From NCBI RefSeq assembly GCF_002860255.1, contig NZ_PGVE01000086.1, forward strand, positions 1-64,000: DNA of 64,000 nt. The letters run 5' to 3'. The notes beneath the pieces were generated by a model that had not been told where the DNA came from, did not search any database, and saw nothing but the letters and a program-made list of their open reading frames with translations. The translations under genes and the position numbers were made by a program. The DNA is from Neobacillus cucumis (lineage in GTDB: Bacteria > Bacillota > Bacilli > Bacillales > Cytobacillaceae). Shown here in pieces: positions 8,350-17,417 of this stretch (position 1 is its first letter; each line of letters starts with the position of its first letter).

Positions 8350-8481
8350 AAAAATCTGAAGGATACGGTATTTTTTCAGCCGTCCGATTACAATGACAGA
8401 CAATATGAACAGGTTTTATTTAATGAAATAGGAAAAAACTTTCTCTTGAGAAACCTGCAAAAAATATTGAGCTATGAGTAG
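8347..8481 (+). CDS. small ORF, possible gene remnant
   Basis: A 44-codon reading frame starts MKNLKDTVFFQPSDYNDRQ and ends KILSYE. It lacks a ribosome binding site, but its composition looks like protein. It begins just where the 8.2/27.2-kb duplication ends. A fragment is more likely than a working gene. Confidence 0.3.
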   Translation: MKNLKDTVFFQPSDYNDRQYEQVLFNEIGKNFLLRNLQKILSYE

Positions 8482-8502
8482 GCCAAAACATATAAAAAAG
8501 TA

Positions 8503-8531
8503 GAGCAGCTTAAATATAAACTGCTCTTTTT
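8503..8531 (+). terminator. terminator
   Basis: GAGCAG pairs with CTGCTC around an A/T-rich loop, followed by TTTTTGT. A near copy sits after the second repeat at 27.3 kb. Confidence 0.6.
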
Positions 8532-8698
8532 GTCAGCAACATGTCCGGTCAAGGAATATCAGATGATTCTCAGCAGGCTATTTGAGAGGAAAAATTGGCA
8601 AAGCCCCCAATTTATCCCGCGTTTTTACTAATGATTTGGGCTCTTCTTAAAACCTTAAATATAAATTATTAAACTAGCTTTTTTGAAAAAATTTTAAA

Positions 8699-9805
8699 TT
8701 AATTTGAAGATTTAACTTGTTTAAATACCCATTCAATCATCTCTTTATTCTCATAAGCAGGCACCCATGATCCATGGTTATATTTCATCTCTGCAGGATA
8801 TTCCGTATAGATAGGGTTTCCTCCAGCATTTTTAATCGCCTCTATTGCATTTCGTGAAAAGGAAACAGGAATGACTTGGTCATCCTCGGCATGAAAGGCC
8901 CAGATCGGTTTTTTAGCTAGTACATATACCTTATCTGGATCAGCCCCGCCTGCCATTGGAACCATTGCAGCAAATAGATTCGGGTAAGCGATATTTAAAT
9001 TAAATGTACCAAATCCACCTTGGGATAAGCCTGTGGAATATAAACGATTAGAATCAATATGATAGGTCTCTCTCACATGTTGGAGTATTTCGTATGCCTT
9101 TTGTAAATCAGTAGAAAACTCAAAAACTCGGCTTAAATTAACGATGTTATTAGAATCTCGTGTGACCGTAAATCCCCCATCCGGTACATTTCGTGCTTGA
9201 GGGGCTAAAACAAAAGAAGGATGTTTTGCTTGATTTTCCGGTGCTGCCCAGATCACTGCTCCATCATTAGCTGTTAACTGCTTAATATTATCATTACCCC
9301 GTTCTCCACCACCATGTAAAAATAAAACAAGAGGATAAACCTTGTGTGGATCGTAGTCTTCAGGTACATAGAGTCGATAAGGCATAGAGTCATAGGTGAA
9401 GCTTAAAAATTTCGAAGCAATGGATTCTCTAGTTTCGAAAGTGTAAGTGAAAGTAGCGATTTCACTAGTAACATTCCCCTTACTAACTGTTAAAGCACTG
9501 CTACTGGTATTCCCTCTTATGGCAATGGCTTTAATAGTTGTATCTTCATGTATTTGAATGGGGTTAGAGTATAAGATACTACTCTTTGTAGGTGTGCTTC
9601 CATCAAGTGTATAGTAAATAGTTACACCTGGTGTAGAAGAACTTAGGATGACGGTTTGCTCCTTGTAATAAGCCCCTTCTGGTAATGAGGAAATCGGGGC
9701 AGCGACTTTTCCTTTATTTTCATCATTTTTAGCAAAGGCTGTTAATGTGAATGCAGGTAAAATAAGAAAGGTTAGTACCATGATATTTGTAAATTTTTTC
9801 AACAT
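8699..9805 (-). CDS. secreted esterase with chitobiase-type C-terminal repeat domain
   Basis: This 368-residue exported protein starts at the ATG at 9805. GGGAGG lies about 12 nt upstream, and a signal peptide follows directly (MLKKFTNIMVLTFLILPAF, cleaving near TAFAK). Residues about 40-120 form a CHB_HEX_C-like beta domain containing TPGVTIYYTLDGSTPT. The catalytic part is a polyhydroxybutyrate-depolymerase/feruloyl-esterase type hydrolase with VLFLHGGGERGND (oxyanion region) and STGLSQGGFG (nucleophile serine, about 257). A HAEDDQVIPVS segment supplies the acid and NHGSW the histidine. It lies 36 bp after the AtuA-like pair and may be co-transcribed, providing an extracellular ester hydrolysis step. 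Confidence 0.75.
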   Translation of the reverse strand: MLKKFTNIMVLTFLILPAFTLTAFAKNDENKGKVAAPISSLPEGAYYKEQTVILSSSTPGVTIYYTLDGSTPTKSSILYSNPIQIHEDTTIKAIAIRGNTSSSALTVSKGNVTSEIATFTYTFETRESIASKFLSFTYDSMPYRLYVPEDYDPHKVYPLVLFLHGGGERGNDNIKQLTANDGAVIWAAPENQAKHPSFVLAPQARNVPDGGFTVTRDSNNIVNLSRVFEFSTDLQKAYEILQHVRETYHIDSNRLYSTGLSQGGFGTFNLNIAYPNLFAAMVPMAGGADPDKVYVLAKKPIWAFHAEDDQVIPVSFSRNAIEAIKNAGGNPIYTEYPAEMKYNHGSWVPAYENKEMIEWVFKQVKSSN

Positions 9806-9840
9806 ATGACTTTGTTTCCTCCCTTGTTCGCTATTTATAT

Positions 9841-10152
9841 CTACCAATCTATCTCCATCTCCAACAATGCATAGCTTAAGCTTTTCCCATGAGTATCAGT
9901 GCTTAATGAAGTCGTCACCCCTCCAAGAAGGGCTTGCTGACATACAAATTGGAGCGCTGCAATATTTGGAACCTCATATCGAATAACAGTCCCTTCTACT
10001 ACATCTTTTAAATGGTCTTTTACTTTTTCGGAACTTAATCTCTCACACAATAAAGGGTAATCCTCTTCATTATAGGGAATAATCGATACGATTAGCGTAT
10101 TTCCTTTATCCCCAGCACGACTATGAGCTAATTCATATAATTTTTTCTTCAC
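9841..10152 (-). CDS. AtuA-associated C-terminal-domain protein
   Basis: The 103-residue protein contains ELAHSRAGDKGNTLIVSI, the hallmark of the small domain that is fused to, or follows, AtuA/DUF1446 proteins. It starts at a GTG with GGGAG 10 nt upstream and overlaps the end of the larger AtuA-like gene by 20 bp, so the two are translationally coupled. Together they replace what is a single longer protein in Pseudomonas acyclic-terpene utilisation. It presumably forms a complex with its neighbour. Confidence 0.75.
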   Translation of the reverse strand: MKKKLYELAHSRAGDKGNTLIVSIIPYNEEDYPLLCERLSSEKVKDHLKDVVEGTVIRYEVPNIAALQFVCQQALLGGVTTSLSTDTHGKSLSYALLEMEIDW

Positions 10153-11470
10153 TTTTTATACTCTCCCTCATAACCATTAACGGTTTGACTTTCTCTCTTG
10201 GCAATAAGGTTGACACAATACCAATGTTTTCATTCGTATACTTTCGGGCTCCACCGCCGCCTGCCGGCCCATTTGTATAGAGTGCCTCTACTTCGTCACC
10301 AATTCTCAACGCCTTCTCCTTGGTCAAGGCTCTACCCGCAACTCGCAAACGAATCTCATAGGGGGCCTCCTTCTGACCAAAATAGGTTCGGTGAACCGAA
10401 GAACTGCCGATATAATCGATTCGAAGTTCGGTAAAATCATTCTTCAGTCGTTCGTGGATGATTTCTCCTGCAAGTTTTGCCCTTCCTAAGGCATTTGACC
10501 CCGCATAAGAAATTTCTCCCTCCCCTATAAAGCCGGCATGGTAGCCTACACTTACCTTCAGTTTCTCAGGTTTCTTTTTTCCGGTACATCCGAAAACAGC
10601 AATTTGATTCGGTCTCATTTCTTTTAAATGAACGGTTGTGAAATCAGCCACTACATCTGGAGTAATGTATTCATTTGGATTTGTTACTTCGTACAAAAGC
10701 TGTTCCTTCGCTGTAGCTAAAGAAATAATCCCTCCAGTTCCCTCTATTTTACTTATAATAGCGCTTCCATCTGGTGACACATCTGCATAGGGAAAGCCTA
10801 GGTTAGCCAAATCCGGGACTTCCTTTTTCCCAGGGTCTGCAAAATATCCACCGCAAATCTGACCACCGCACTCCAACAAATGACCTACAGCAGTTCCTTG
10901 CGCGATCCGATTCGTATCTTCTAAAGACCAGCCAAAATGATAAATCATCGGAGCAACAAAAAGTGACGGATCTGCGACTCGTCCAGTGATAATAATATCT
11001 GCTTCAGATGCCAGCGCAGGTAAAAGAGCCTCTACACCCAAGTAGGCATTTGCCGAGATATACGGCTGATAGTTGGAAAGATTGGTATTGGTCTCCAATG
11101 TCTTATCATGACATTCGATGTGAGTCAGGACGTCATCACCTGTAACCGCTGCCACTTTTAAGGAGATTCCTAGACTTTTAGCCATCATGACGACCATTTC
11201 TGCAGCACCAATAGGATTAGCCGCACCCATATTGGTAATAATTCGAACCTTGTTTTTACGGATAATCGGTAAGAGAAGTTCCATTCTCTTTTCTAATAAT
11301 GGGTCATATCCCAAACTTGGATTTGAGAGTTTTCTTTTTTGGGCCAATGCAATGGTTCGTTCAGCGAGACATTCCAATACAAGATAATCTAACTGTCCTT
11401 TTTCCGCTAATACGACGGCGGGTTCTAGTCGATCTCCTGAAAATCCTGCTCCTGATCCAATTCTAATCAT
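10133..11470 (-). CDS. acyclic terpene utilisation AtuA family protein (DUF1446)
   Basis: The 445-residue protein begins MIRIGSGAGFSGDRLEPAV and contains KVRIITNMGAANPIGAAE, ADIIITGRVADPSLFVAP and LECGGQICGGYFAD, all typical of the DUF1446/AtuA family. AtuA is needed for citronellol/geranyl-CoA breakdown in Pseudomonas, but family members also occur in other acid-catabolic operons and the reaction is unproven. GAGGTGA precedes the ATG. It lies 11 bp after a CitMHS transporter and overlaps a small partner gene. The whole set sits behind a sigma-54 promoter, so an inducible carboxylate or terpenoid catabolic role is likely. Confidence 0.8.
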   Translation of the reverse strand: MIRIGSGAGFSGDRLEPAVVLAEKGQLDYLVLECLAERTIALAQKRKLSNPSLGYDPLLEKRMELLLPIIRKNKVRIITNMGAANPIGAAEMVVMMAKSLGISLKVAAVTGDDVLTHIECHDKTLETNTNLSNYQPYISANAYLGVEALLPALASEADIIITGRVADPSLFVAPMIYHFGWSLEDTNRIAQGTAVGHLLECGGQICGGYFADPGKKEVPDLANLGFPYADVSPDGSAIISKIEGTGGIISLATAKEQLLYEVTNPNEYITPDVVADFTTVHLKEMRPNQIAVFGCTGKKKPEKLKVSVGYHAGFIGEGEISYAGSNALGRAKLAGEIIHERLKNDFTELRIDYIGSSSVHRTYFGQKEAPYEIRLRVAGRALTKEKALRIGDEVEALYTNGPAGGGGARKYTNENIGIVSTLLPREKVKPLMVMRESIKSEEKII

Positions 11471-11481
11471 TTCTTATCACC

Positions 11482-12780
11482 TCAAATAGATATAGCTCCT
11501 GTTGCTAATGCAATAATGGTCATGACAATGGTTGTTGCGAAAGCCCATTTAAAAATAAAACGCTGATGTTCGCCTAAATCTACCCCTGATAATCCAACCA
11601 GTATAAACGTGGAAGCCGTCAGAGGACTTAAAGGAAAGCCTGTAGTCATTTGACCGAGAATCGCTGCACGCCCTACCTCAATGGAGTCCATTCCAAAACG
11701 TACAGCTGTTTCACTTATAATAGGAAGCACACCAAAATAATAAGCGTCTGGAGTAAACACTAGACTAAGAGGCATACTTGTAATAGCAACAAGAACAGGT
11801 AAAAGCTCTGCATGCTGTGCAGGAATAATGGAAACGAAAGAGGAAGCCATGGCGTCAATCATCTTCGTTCCTGTAAGAATGCCTGTAAAAATACCGGCTG
11901 CAAAAATCATGGTGGATACCATGACAACATTACCTGCATGATTAGTTAGCCGCTCTTGTTGATCACGTAGTTTCGGATAATTCACAAGCAAAGCAATCAC
12001 AAAAGCAACAATAAATAACACAGGCATTGGCAGCCATGCCATGACAAGTGCAATAAGCAATAATAGGGTTAATAACGCATTGAACCAAAACATTTGTGGT
12101 CTTTTTCCTTCAATAGCAGCTGCTTGTTCCGACATAACATCACCATATAGATTCTTTACATCCATAATTCCAAGTCGTGCCCTCTCCTTTTTTCCAAGCC
12201 AAAATGCTGAGAATAATACCCATATGATTCCTCCTAGCATGGCTGGGAGAACGGGGTTAAACAATTCAACTGAGTCAGCATGAAGGACTGTCATCGCCCT
12301 TGCAGTTGGGCCTCCCCACGGTGCGATATTCATGACACCAGCTCCTAAAGCAACAACACCAGACAGGATAAGCGGATTCATCCCCAGTCTTTTATAAAGA
12401 GGGAGGAATGCTGAGATGGTAATCATAAAGGTAGATGCCCCTTCACCATCCAACGCAACAAGCATGGTTACGATGGCTGTACCGATCACAACTTTTAGAG
12501 GATCTCCTTTCACCATGCGAATCATCCGAGAAATGATGGGATCAAATAAACCAGCATCCATCATGAGACCAAAATACAAAACCGCAAAACCGACCATAAT
12601 TCCCGTTGGGGCAACCTTTTGAAGCCCATCAAGCATCATGGGTCCTAACTTCGTTCCTGCTCCGCTTATAAGTCCAAAAACAATCGGCACCAGAACGAGC
12701 GAAATAATAACGGAAAGACGTTTTGTCATAATGAAAAAGAGAAATACCCCAATGGTTAAATAGCCTAAAAGTGCTAACAT
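11482..12780 (-). CDS. CitMHS-family citrate/carboxylate transporter
   Basis: This 432-residue protein has about 11-12 hydrophobic segments spread over its length, starting MLALLGYLTIGVFLFFIM. GEGASTFMITISAFLPLYKR (about residue 115-135) and FTPDAYYFGVLPI (about 340) match the CitMHS family, which moves metal-citrate or related carboxylates with protons. AGGGGGG precedes the ATG. It is first in the operon with the AtuA-like pair and is directly downstream of a -24/-12 promoter. The catabolic genes behind it suggest it imports their substrate. Confidence 0.85.
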   Translation of the reverse strand: MLALLGYLTIGVFLFFIMTKRLSVIISLVLVPIVFGLISGAGTKLGPMMLDGLQKVAPTGIMVGFAVLYFGLMMDAGLFDPIISRMIRMVKGDPLKVVIGTAIVTMLVALDGEGASTFMITISAFLPLYKRLGMNPLILSGVVALGAGVMNIAPWGGPTARAMTVLHADSVELFNPVLPAMLGGIIWVLFSAFWLGKKERARLGIMDVKNLYGDVMSEQAAAIEGKRPQMFWFNALLTLLLLIALVMAWLPMPVLFIVAFVIALLVNYPKLRDQQERLTNHAGNVVMVSTMIFAAGIFTGILTGTKMIDAMASSFVSIIPAQHAELLPVLVAITSMPLSLVFTPDAYYFGVLPIISETAVRFGMDSIEVGRAAILGQMTTGFPLSPLTASTFILVGLSGVDLGEHQRFIFKWAFATTIVMTIIALATGAISI

Positions 12781-12864
12781 TCAATCCCCCCTTTGATATA
12801 AACCACTATGAAAGCTTAAACACCGATCCCCCTTTTCAAAATTTGTTAAGCTATCCATATTACT

Positions 12865-12880
12865 TGCAAGTACTGTGCCA
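12865..12880 (-). promoter_or_regulatory. sigma-54 (SigL) -24/-12 promoter
   Basis: The minus strand reads TGGCAC-AGTAC-TTGCA, a perfect match to the sigma-54 consensus with correct GG-to-GC spacing. It lies 85 bp upstream of the transporter start. Confidence 0.9.
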
Positions 12881-12961
12881 AAATGATTTTATTTTACTAT
12901 TTTAAACTTGAAATAAGTGATGATAGGATAAAATGGCTTGATTTATTTAGATTTTCAGAAA

Positions 12962-12993
12962 TAAAAAAAGAAAGCGCGTTCAAAATAGGCGCT
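12962..12993 (-). terminator. weak terminator of regulator gene
   Basis: AGCGC pairs with GCGCT around an 11-base loop on the minus strand, followed by TTTCTTTTTTT. It separates the regulator transcript from the sigma-54 promoter. Confidence 0.5.
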
Positions 12994-13022
12994 CACTCTA
13001 ATTTTCCATTTCTTCATTGTAT

Positions 13023-13138
13023 TTCTAAATAGTTAGAACAAAACTTTGTTTTTTCCTCCTTGACTCCTACTATCATGGGAGGTTGCCCCATTTCTAATGA
13101 TTTAGAAATTACATTGTCCTCATTCTAATAGTTTAGAA
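13023..13138. promoter_or_regulatory. three 16-bp upstream activator dyads
   Basis: Three copies of TTCTAA-N4-TTAGAA lie at 13023-13038, 13092-13107 and 13123-13138. The last two start 31 bp apart, three helical turns. They are 140-260 bp upstream of the -24/-12 promoter, where enhancer-binding proteins act, and the last overlaps the stop codon of the regulator gene. Confidence 0.8.
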
Positions 13139-14551
13139 ATGGAGTTTGTGGCGTTTAAGTTTATTATATAAAGTAGCTAGTGAGATCCCTAACACTTTGG
13201 CAGCTTTTTTCTTTTCATCAATGTCATGACCAAATCTTTTTATGGTATCTTGAATAAAGTTTCTTTCAGCTGCCTCCATTGCTTCTTGTAAAGTTTGGTT
13301 TAACGGAGATTCACCAGATTCAATTAATGGGACACTCTTTTTCGTAATAATCTCGGAAAGATGATCGGTCTTTATGACTGTTCCCTCCGCCATACAGGTA
13401 GCATAGTCCATTACATTCTTTAATTCACGGACATTCCCAGGCCATTCATACATCTGTAATAAATTCATTGTTTGTTTTTCAATTGTATAGCTGAGAGAGA
13501 ACTTGTTCTGTAACAAATTCATTTCCGTTGATTGAAGCAGAAATTGGACAATGTCTGGAATATCTTCTTTTCGATCACGAAGGGGAGGGATATGAAGGCT
13601 TATCACATTCAATCTGTAAAATAAGTCCTCACGAAAACGGTTCTTGTTGACAAGCTGCTCTAAATCACGGTGTGTGGCAGCAATGATCCTTACATCAATC
13701 TCCCGTTCACTCGTTTCACCTATTCTTCGAATTTTCTTTTCTTGTAAAACCCTTAATAGTTTAGCCTGAAGGTCATAGGACATGTCTCCAATTTCATCAA
13801 GGAAGATGGTTCCGTTGTTTGCCATTTCAAAAAGTCCGATTTTACCACCCTTTTTAGCATTGGTAAAAGCACCTTCTCCGTAACCAAATAGTTCACTTTC
13901 TAAAAGAGAAGATGGAATGGCGGCACAATTGACGGGGATAAAAGCTCGGTTAAATCTGTTACTTTTATTATGGATCGCCTGCGCAAACAGTTCCTTTCCA
14001 GTACCACTCTCCCCTGTCACGAGAATAGGCAACTCTGATTCAGACACCTTTTCTGCAACATAGACGACTTCTCTTAATCCTCCATTTTTGCCGATTATGT
14101 CTTCAAATGTGTATTTTGCTTGATAAAGAGAATTCATTCTTTTTTCAAGCTGCTCTAATTTTTCCCCTTTTTTCTTTAATTCTTGAGATAGTTTATGTAC
14201 TTCTGTCAAGCTTTTACAAACAGATACAGCCCCTATGATTCGATTGTTTACGATGATAGGAGCCATATCAACCATATATTCCCTGTCCTCTGTTTTTCGG
14301 TAAACTCCTACTTTACATTTTCGGTCTATTAAGGTTTCAGTTAATTGAGCACCAGGACGATACTCCTTTAACGGCTTTCCAATAATATCCGGAGTTACTC
14401 CTGTTATTTGTGTATACTCCGGGTTAATAAGTCTAACGATCCCTTCATGATCGATGACCAACACACCATCATTAATGGAATAAACGATCGCTTTCCACCA
14501 TTCAATTTGCGATTCTAAAGAAAAATCAGTTGTATTATTTTGTTGAAGCAC
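13133..14551 (-). CDS. PAS-domain sigma-54-dependent enhancer-binding regulator
   Basis: The 472-residue activator has an N-terminal PAS domain (IVYSINDGVLVIDHEGIVRLIN, first ~120 residues) and a short coiled linker. The AAA+ domain carries Walker A GESGTGKE, the sigma-54 contact loop GAFTNAKK (GAFTGA variant) and Walker B GTIFLDEIGD. A Fis-type helix-turn-helix ends the protein (KAAKVLGISLATLYNKLKRH). The GTG at 14551 has GAGGGTAGG about 9 nt upstream and is preferred to a TTG seven codons earlier. It should bind the three dyads at its own 3' end and open the promoter at 12865. The PAS domain probably senses the growth substrate. Confidence 0.88.
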   Translation of the reverse strand: MLQQNNTTDFSLESQIEWWKAIVYSINDGVLVIDHEGIVRLINPEYTQITGVTPDIIGKPLKEYRPGAQLTETLIDRKCKVGVYRKTEDREYMVDMAPIIVNNRIIGAVSVCKSLTEVHKLSQELKKKGEKLEQLEKRMNSLYQAKYTFEDIIGKNGGLREVVYVAEKVSESELPILVTGESGTGKELFAQAIHNKSNRFNRAFIPVNCAAIPSSLLESELFGYGEGAFTNAKKGGKIGLFEMANNGTIFLDEIGDMSYDLQAKLLRVLQEKKIRRIGETSEREIDVRIIAATHRDLEQLVNKNRFREDLFYRLNVISLHIPPLRDRKEDIPDIVQFLLQSTEMNLLQNKFSLSYTIEKQTMNLLQMYEWPGNVRELKNVMDYATCMAEGTVIKTDHLSEIITKKSVPLIESGESPLNQTLQEAMEAAERNFIQDTIKRFGHDIDEKKKAAKVLGISLATLYNKLKRHKLHF

Positions 14552-14643
14552 TTTACCTACCCTCTTTTCCAATATTCTGAATTATCTACCTTCACGGAAT
14601 ATTTTATCACTATTTGGTATTTCTTTGTTACTTTTTGAAAGAC

Positions 14644-15270
14644 TCAGTTAAACTCCCTTCTTTCAATCTTCTGGAAAGCTGTCGGAGGTGGACCATCTTC
14701 GAGTCGCTGGTGAATCAATTTAGCACACTCATCGGAAGTGAGGACTGATGTATCGACCTCCAAGTCATAGATACCAGGTACGTGGACTAGCTGCTGCCAT
14801 AAACTGACGGGCTTTGGTACATTTCCTTCAGCGGTGTATCCAACATACCCAGTTTTAAGCCTTCGTTCCATGATAATTTCGATTGGACAACGGACGCCAA
14901 CAAACAAAACAGGAAGTCCATTTAGTATTCGGGCACAATTTGAAAGAATTTCCAATGAGACGGAATACCCTTCATGGTGACCAACATCTACTACGACATT
15001 TAGCCCTAATCGGCTATATATAGCAATCGTCTCATACATTGCACGGTACATAATCGTAACGAGAGGTTCGAGGTCAGGGCGTTCACCGCCAGGCCGCAAA
15101 CCGATCCCAGGCTGATATTTTTCGGGGGTCATCGTCATGAATCGATCGACCCCTACGTTCATCCACACACCTTCGAACGTATTCTGAATGACAGCTACAA
15201 TGCTCGATTTCCCAGATCTTGGAGTTCCGTTAAGAATAATAATCTTTCCAGGTTTATCAATTTTTAACAT
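14644..15270 (-). CDS. chloramphenicol phosphotransferase-like P-loop kinase
   Basis: A 208-residue P-loop protein with IIILNGTPRSGKSSI at the N terminus (Walker A about residue 10-20) and VVVDVGHHEGYS near residue 105. VLFVGVRCPIEIIMERR follows, the layout of the chloramphenicol phosphotransferase family. AAGGAG precedes the ATG at 15270; a TTG eight codons earlier overlaps that site. Members are often of unknown substrate, so drug resistance should not be assumed. The neighbour is another small P-loop kinase. Confidence 0.7.
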   Translation of the reverse strand: MLKIDKPGKIIILNGTPRSGKSSIVAVIQNTFEGVWMNVGVDRFMTMTPEKYQPGIGLRPGGERPDLEPLVTIMYRAMYETIAIYSRLGLNVVVDVGHHEGYSVSLEILSNCARILNGLPVLFVGVRCPIEIIMERRLKTGYVGYTAEGNVPKPVSLWQQLVHVPGIYDLEVDTSVLTSDECAKLIHQRLEDGPPPTAFQKIERREFN

Positions 15271-15399
15271 CGAGTTCTCTCCTTGAAATTTCAATATTCC
15301 CTTCTTGAGGAAATATCCTTTGATGAACTAAAGCAATTTGTTGCTAATGTATAAATTAGCTAAAAATTTACTAAATTTTCTTTTGTTACAAGCGAAAAT

Positions 15400-15903
15400 T
15401 TAGTTATCCAAAACATTCAACACCCAATTTTTAATATTCAGTGCAACTTCATGCACATTACTATTTGATTCGACGATAGGCATGGGTGGAGAATATGCTT
15501 TTTCCGCATTCTCAAGCAGCCATTTTGCAAAAATTTTATGTTCCTCAATAAGTTCCTGTGACCAGCCTCTTTTAGATAACCGTATTTCACGAGTAGCATC
15601 ATCACAATGAAGGTTTAGATAATAAATATGACTAAAATCTTGATAAGTATCGCATTTTTCGACATCCCAAGGCATGATCGTTCCACAAAGGACAGTCATT
15701 CGATGGCTTTTAGCGATATTACTTGCAACTTTTAACCAAACATTTTTAAGTTTTTGCCAATCACCAACATCTTCCGATATGACATCTATATCAAACACAT
15801 CAAAATGATCCAGCATCTCACGAAGGTATGGAACCACTGTACTTTTACCCGTCCCACTCGCACCAGTAATAATAAATAAAGGTAATTTATTATTTTCCAA
15901 CAA
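15400..15903 (-). CDS. small P-loop nucleotide/nucleoside kinase-like protein
   Basis: A 167-residue AAA/kinase-like protein with LFIITGASGTGKSTVV (Walker A). A mid-protein segment, TVLCGTIMPWD, is followed by a lid-like RLSKRGWSQELI. AAGGAG is 9 nt before the TTG at 15903, so that start is preferred over a TTG three codons earlier, which directly abuts it. It lies 130 bp upstream of the CPT-like gene. Substrate unknown. Confidence 0.6.
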   Translation of the reverse strand: MLENNKLPLFIITGASGTGKSTVVPYLREMLDHFDVFDIDVISEDVGDWQKLKNVWLKVASNIAKSHRMTVLCGTIMPWDVEKCDTYQDFSHIYYLNLHCDDATREIRLSKRGWSQELIEEHKIFAKWLLENAEKAYSPPMPIVESNSNVHEVALNIKNWVLNVLDN

Positions 15904-16013
15904 AATTGACAACTCCTTAAACTAATTACTTTTTGCTTATTCATACAAGAGGATAAACCTTCTTTAACTCCGACTATCCTTGAGTTCAATATGCATGCCG
16001 CCAAGTCACAAAA

Positions 16014-16039
16014 GACTCTCAATTATACAATTGAGAGTC
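16014..16039 (-). terminator. terminator of mel operon
   Basis: GACTCTCAATT pairs with AATTGAGAGTC around a 4-base loop, followed on the minus strand by TTTTG. It is just beyond the melA stop. Confidence 0.75.
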
Positions 16040-16064
16040 CTTAGACCGTAAAAGATTGTTAACC

Positions 16065-17393
16065 TTAATTCGTTGCGATAACCTGTTTTTTATCTTGATA
16101 GGCAGGCAGCCATTCGCCATGGGCCTCTATTAAATCGTCGCATAATGAGACAATATCATCTAATGATAACTCTGAAGCGGTATGTGGATCGAGCATAGCT
16201 GCTTGGTAAATGTACTCTTTTTTCCTTGTTACCGCAGCTTCAATGGTCAGCAATTGTGTATTAATATTGGTTCGATTCAAAGCGGCAAGCTGCTCAGGTA
16301 ATTCTCCTATATAACAAGGGATGATGCCGCTTCGGTCCGCTATACACGGAACCTCTACAACCGCCTTTCGAGGAAGATTACTAATTAGTCCGCCTGTGTT
16401 TAATACATTGCCGCCGAACTTAAAGGCATGATTCGTTTCCATTGCTTCAATAATTCTTGAACCATATTCTGATGAACGTACGTGGGAAAGATTTGAGTCT
16501 GTGGTAAGAGATTCCCGCATTTCTTCCCAGCCTTTAATTTGATTTTCACAACGCCTTGGGTATTCATCAAGCGGTATATTGAACTTTTCAATTAGTTCTG
16601 GATAGTTATTTTTAATAAAGTAAGGATGGTATTCAGCATTGTGTTCAGAAGATTCTGTTACATAAAAACCGAATTTATCCATGAGTTCAAAACGAACCAT
16701 ATCATGATGTTTAGACTTTTGCTTTTCTAATGCACGCTGTTTAATTTCAGGGTATAGATCCTTCCCATTCTTTTTCACTTCCAGCAGCCAAGCCATATGG
16801 TTTATTCCAGCAATTTTTTCCTCCACGCCTTCAGGATCCATCTCTAATGTCTTAAACAAGTCTCTTGTACAAACTTGAACACTATGACATAATCCCACTG
16901 TTTTTACATTTGTATATCTAAGCATGGCCCCTGTTAATGAAGCCATCGGATTAGTATAATTTAAGAACCAAGCGTCAGGGCATACCTCTTCAATATCCTT
17001 CGCAAAGTCGAATAGTACCGGGATAGTACGTAATGCTCTAAAAATACCTCCGATCCCAATCGTATCAGCAATGGTCTGGCGAAGGCCATATTTTTTAGGG
17101 ATTTCGAAATCAATTACTGTACTTGGCCTATATCCGCCCACCTGGATTGCATTGATTACGTATTTAGCTCCTGTTAACGCTTCCCTCCGGTCTAAATAGG
17201 CTTTAATGCTAATGGATTTATTGTAACGATTCCTAAGATTCGTCAGCATAGCCTCTGATTCTCTTAAGCGCTTTTCATCAATATCATATAAAGCAAATTC
17301 AAAGCCATCAAGGGCAGGAACCATCATACAATCTCCCAAAACGTTTTTCGCAAAAACAGTACTGCCTGCCCCAATAAAAGTAATTTTCTCCAT
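16065..17393 (-). CDS. melA: alpha-galactosidase, glycoside hydrolase family 4
   Basis: The 442-residue GH4 enzyme has an N-terminal NAD-binding ITFIGAGSTVFAKNVLGD, NYTNPMASLTGA (substrate and metal region, about 150) and GLCHSVQ (metal-binding Cys-His, about 175). GH4 enzymes use NAD+ and Mn2+ to cleave alpha-galactosides by an oxidation-elimination mechanism in the cytoplasm. GGGAGG precedes the ATG. It ends an operon with an ABC importer, as in the B. subtilis melREDCA locus. Melibiose or raffinose-type sugars are the likely substrates. Confidence 0.88.
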   Translation of the reverse strand: MEKITFIGAGSTVFAKNVLGDCMMVPALDGFEFALYDIDEKRLRESEAMLTNLRNRYNKSISIKAYLDRREALTGAKYVINAIQVGGYRPSTVIDFEIPKKYGLRQTIADTIGIGGIFRALRTIPVLFDFAKDIEEVCPDAWFLNYTNPMASLTGAMLRYTNVKTVGLCHSVQVCTRDLFKTLEMDPEGVEEKIAGINHMAWLLEVKKNGKDLYPEIKQRALEKQKSKHHDMVRFELMDKFGFYVTESSEHNAEYHPYFIKNNYPELIEKFNIPLDEYPRRCENQIKGWEEMRESLTTDSNLSHVRSSEYGSRIIEAMETNHAFKFGGNVLNTGGLISNLPRKAVVEVPCIADRSGIIPCYIGELPEQLAALNRTNINTQLLTIEAAVTRKKEYIYQAAMLDPHTASELSLDDIVSLCDDLIEAHGEWLPAYQDKKQVIATN

Positions 17394-17417
17394 TTCTTAA
17401 TCCTCCCTAAATAATGT

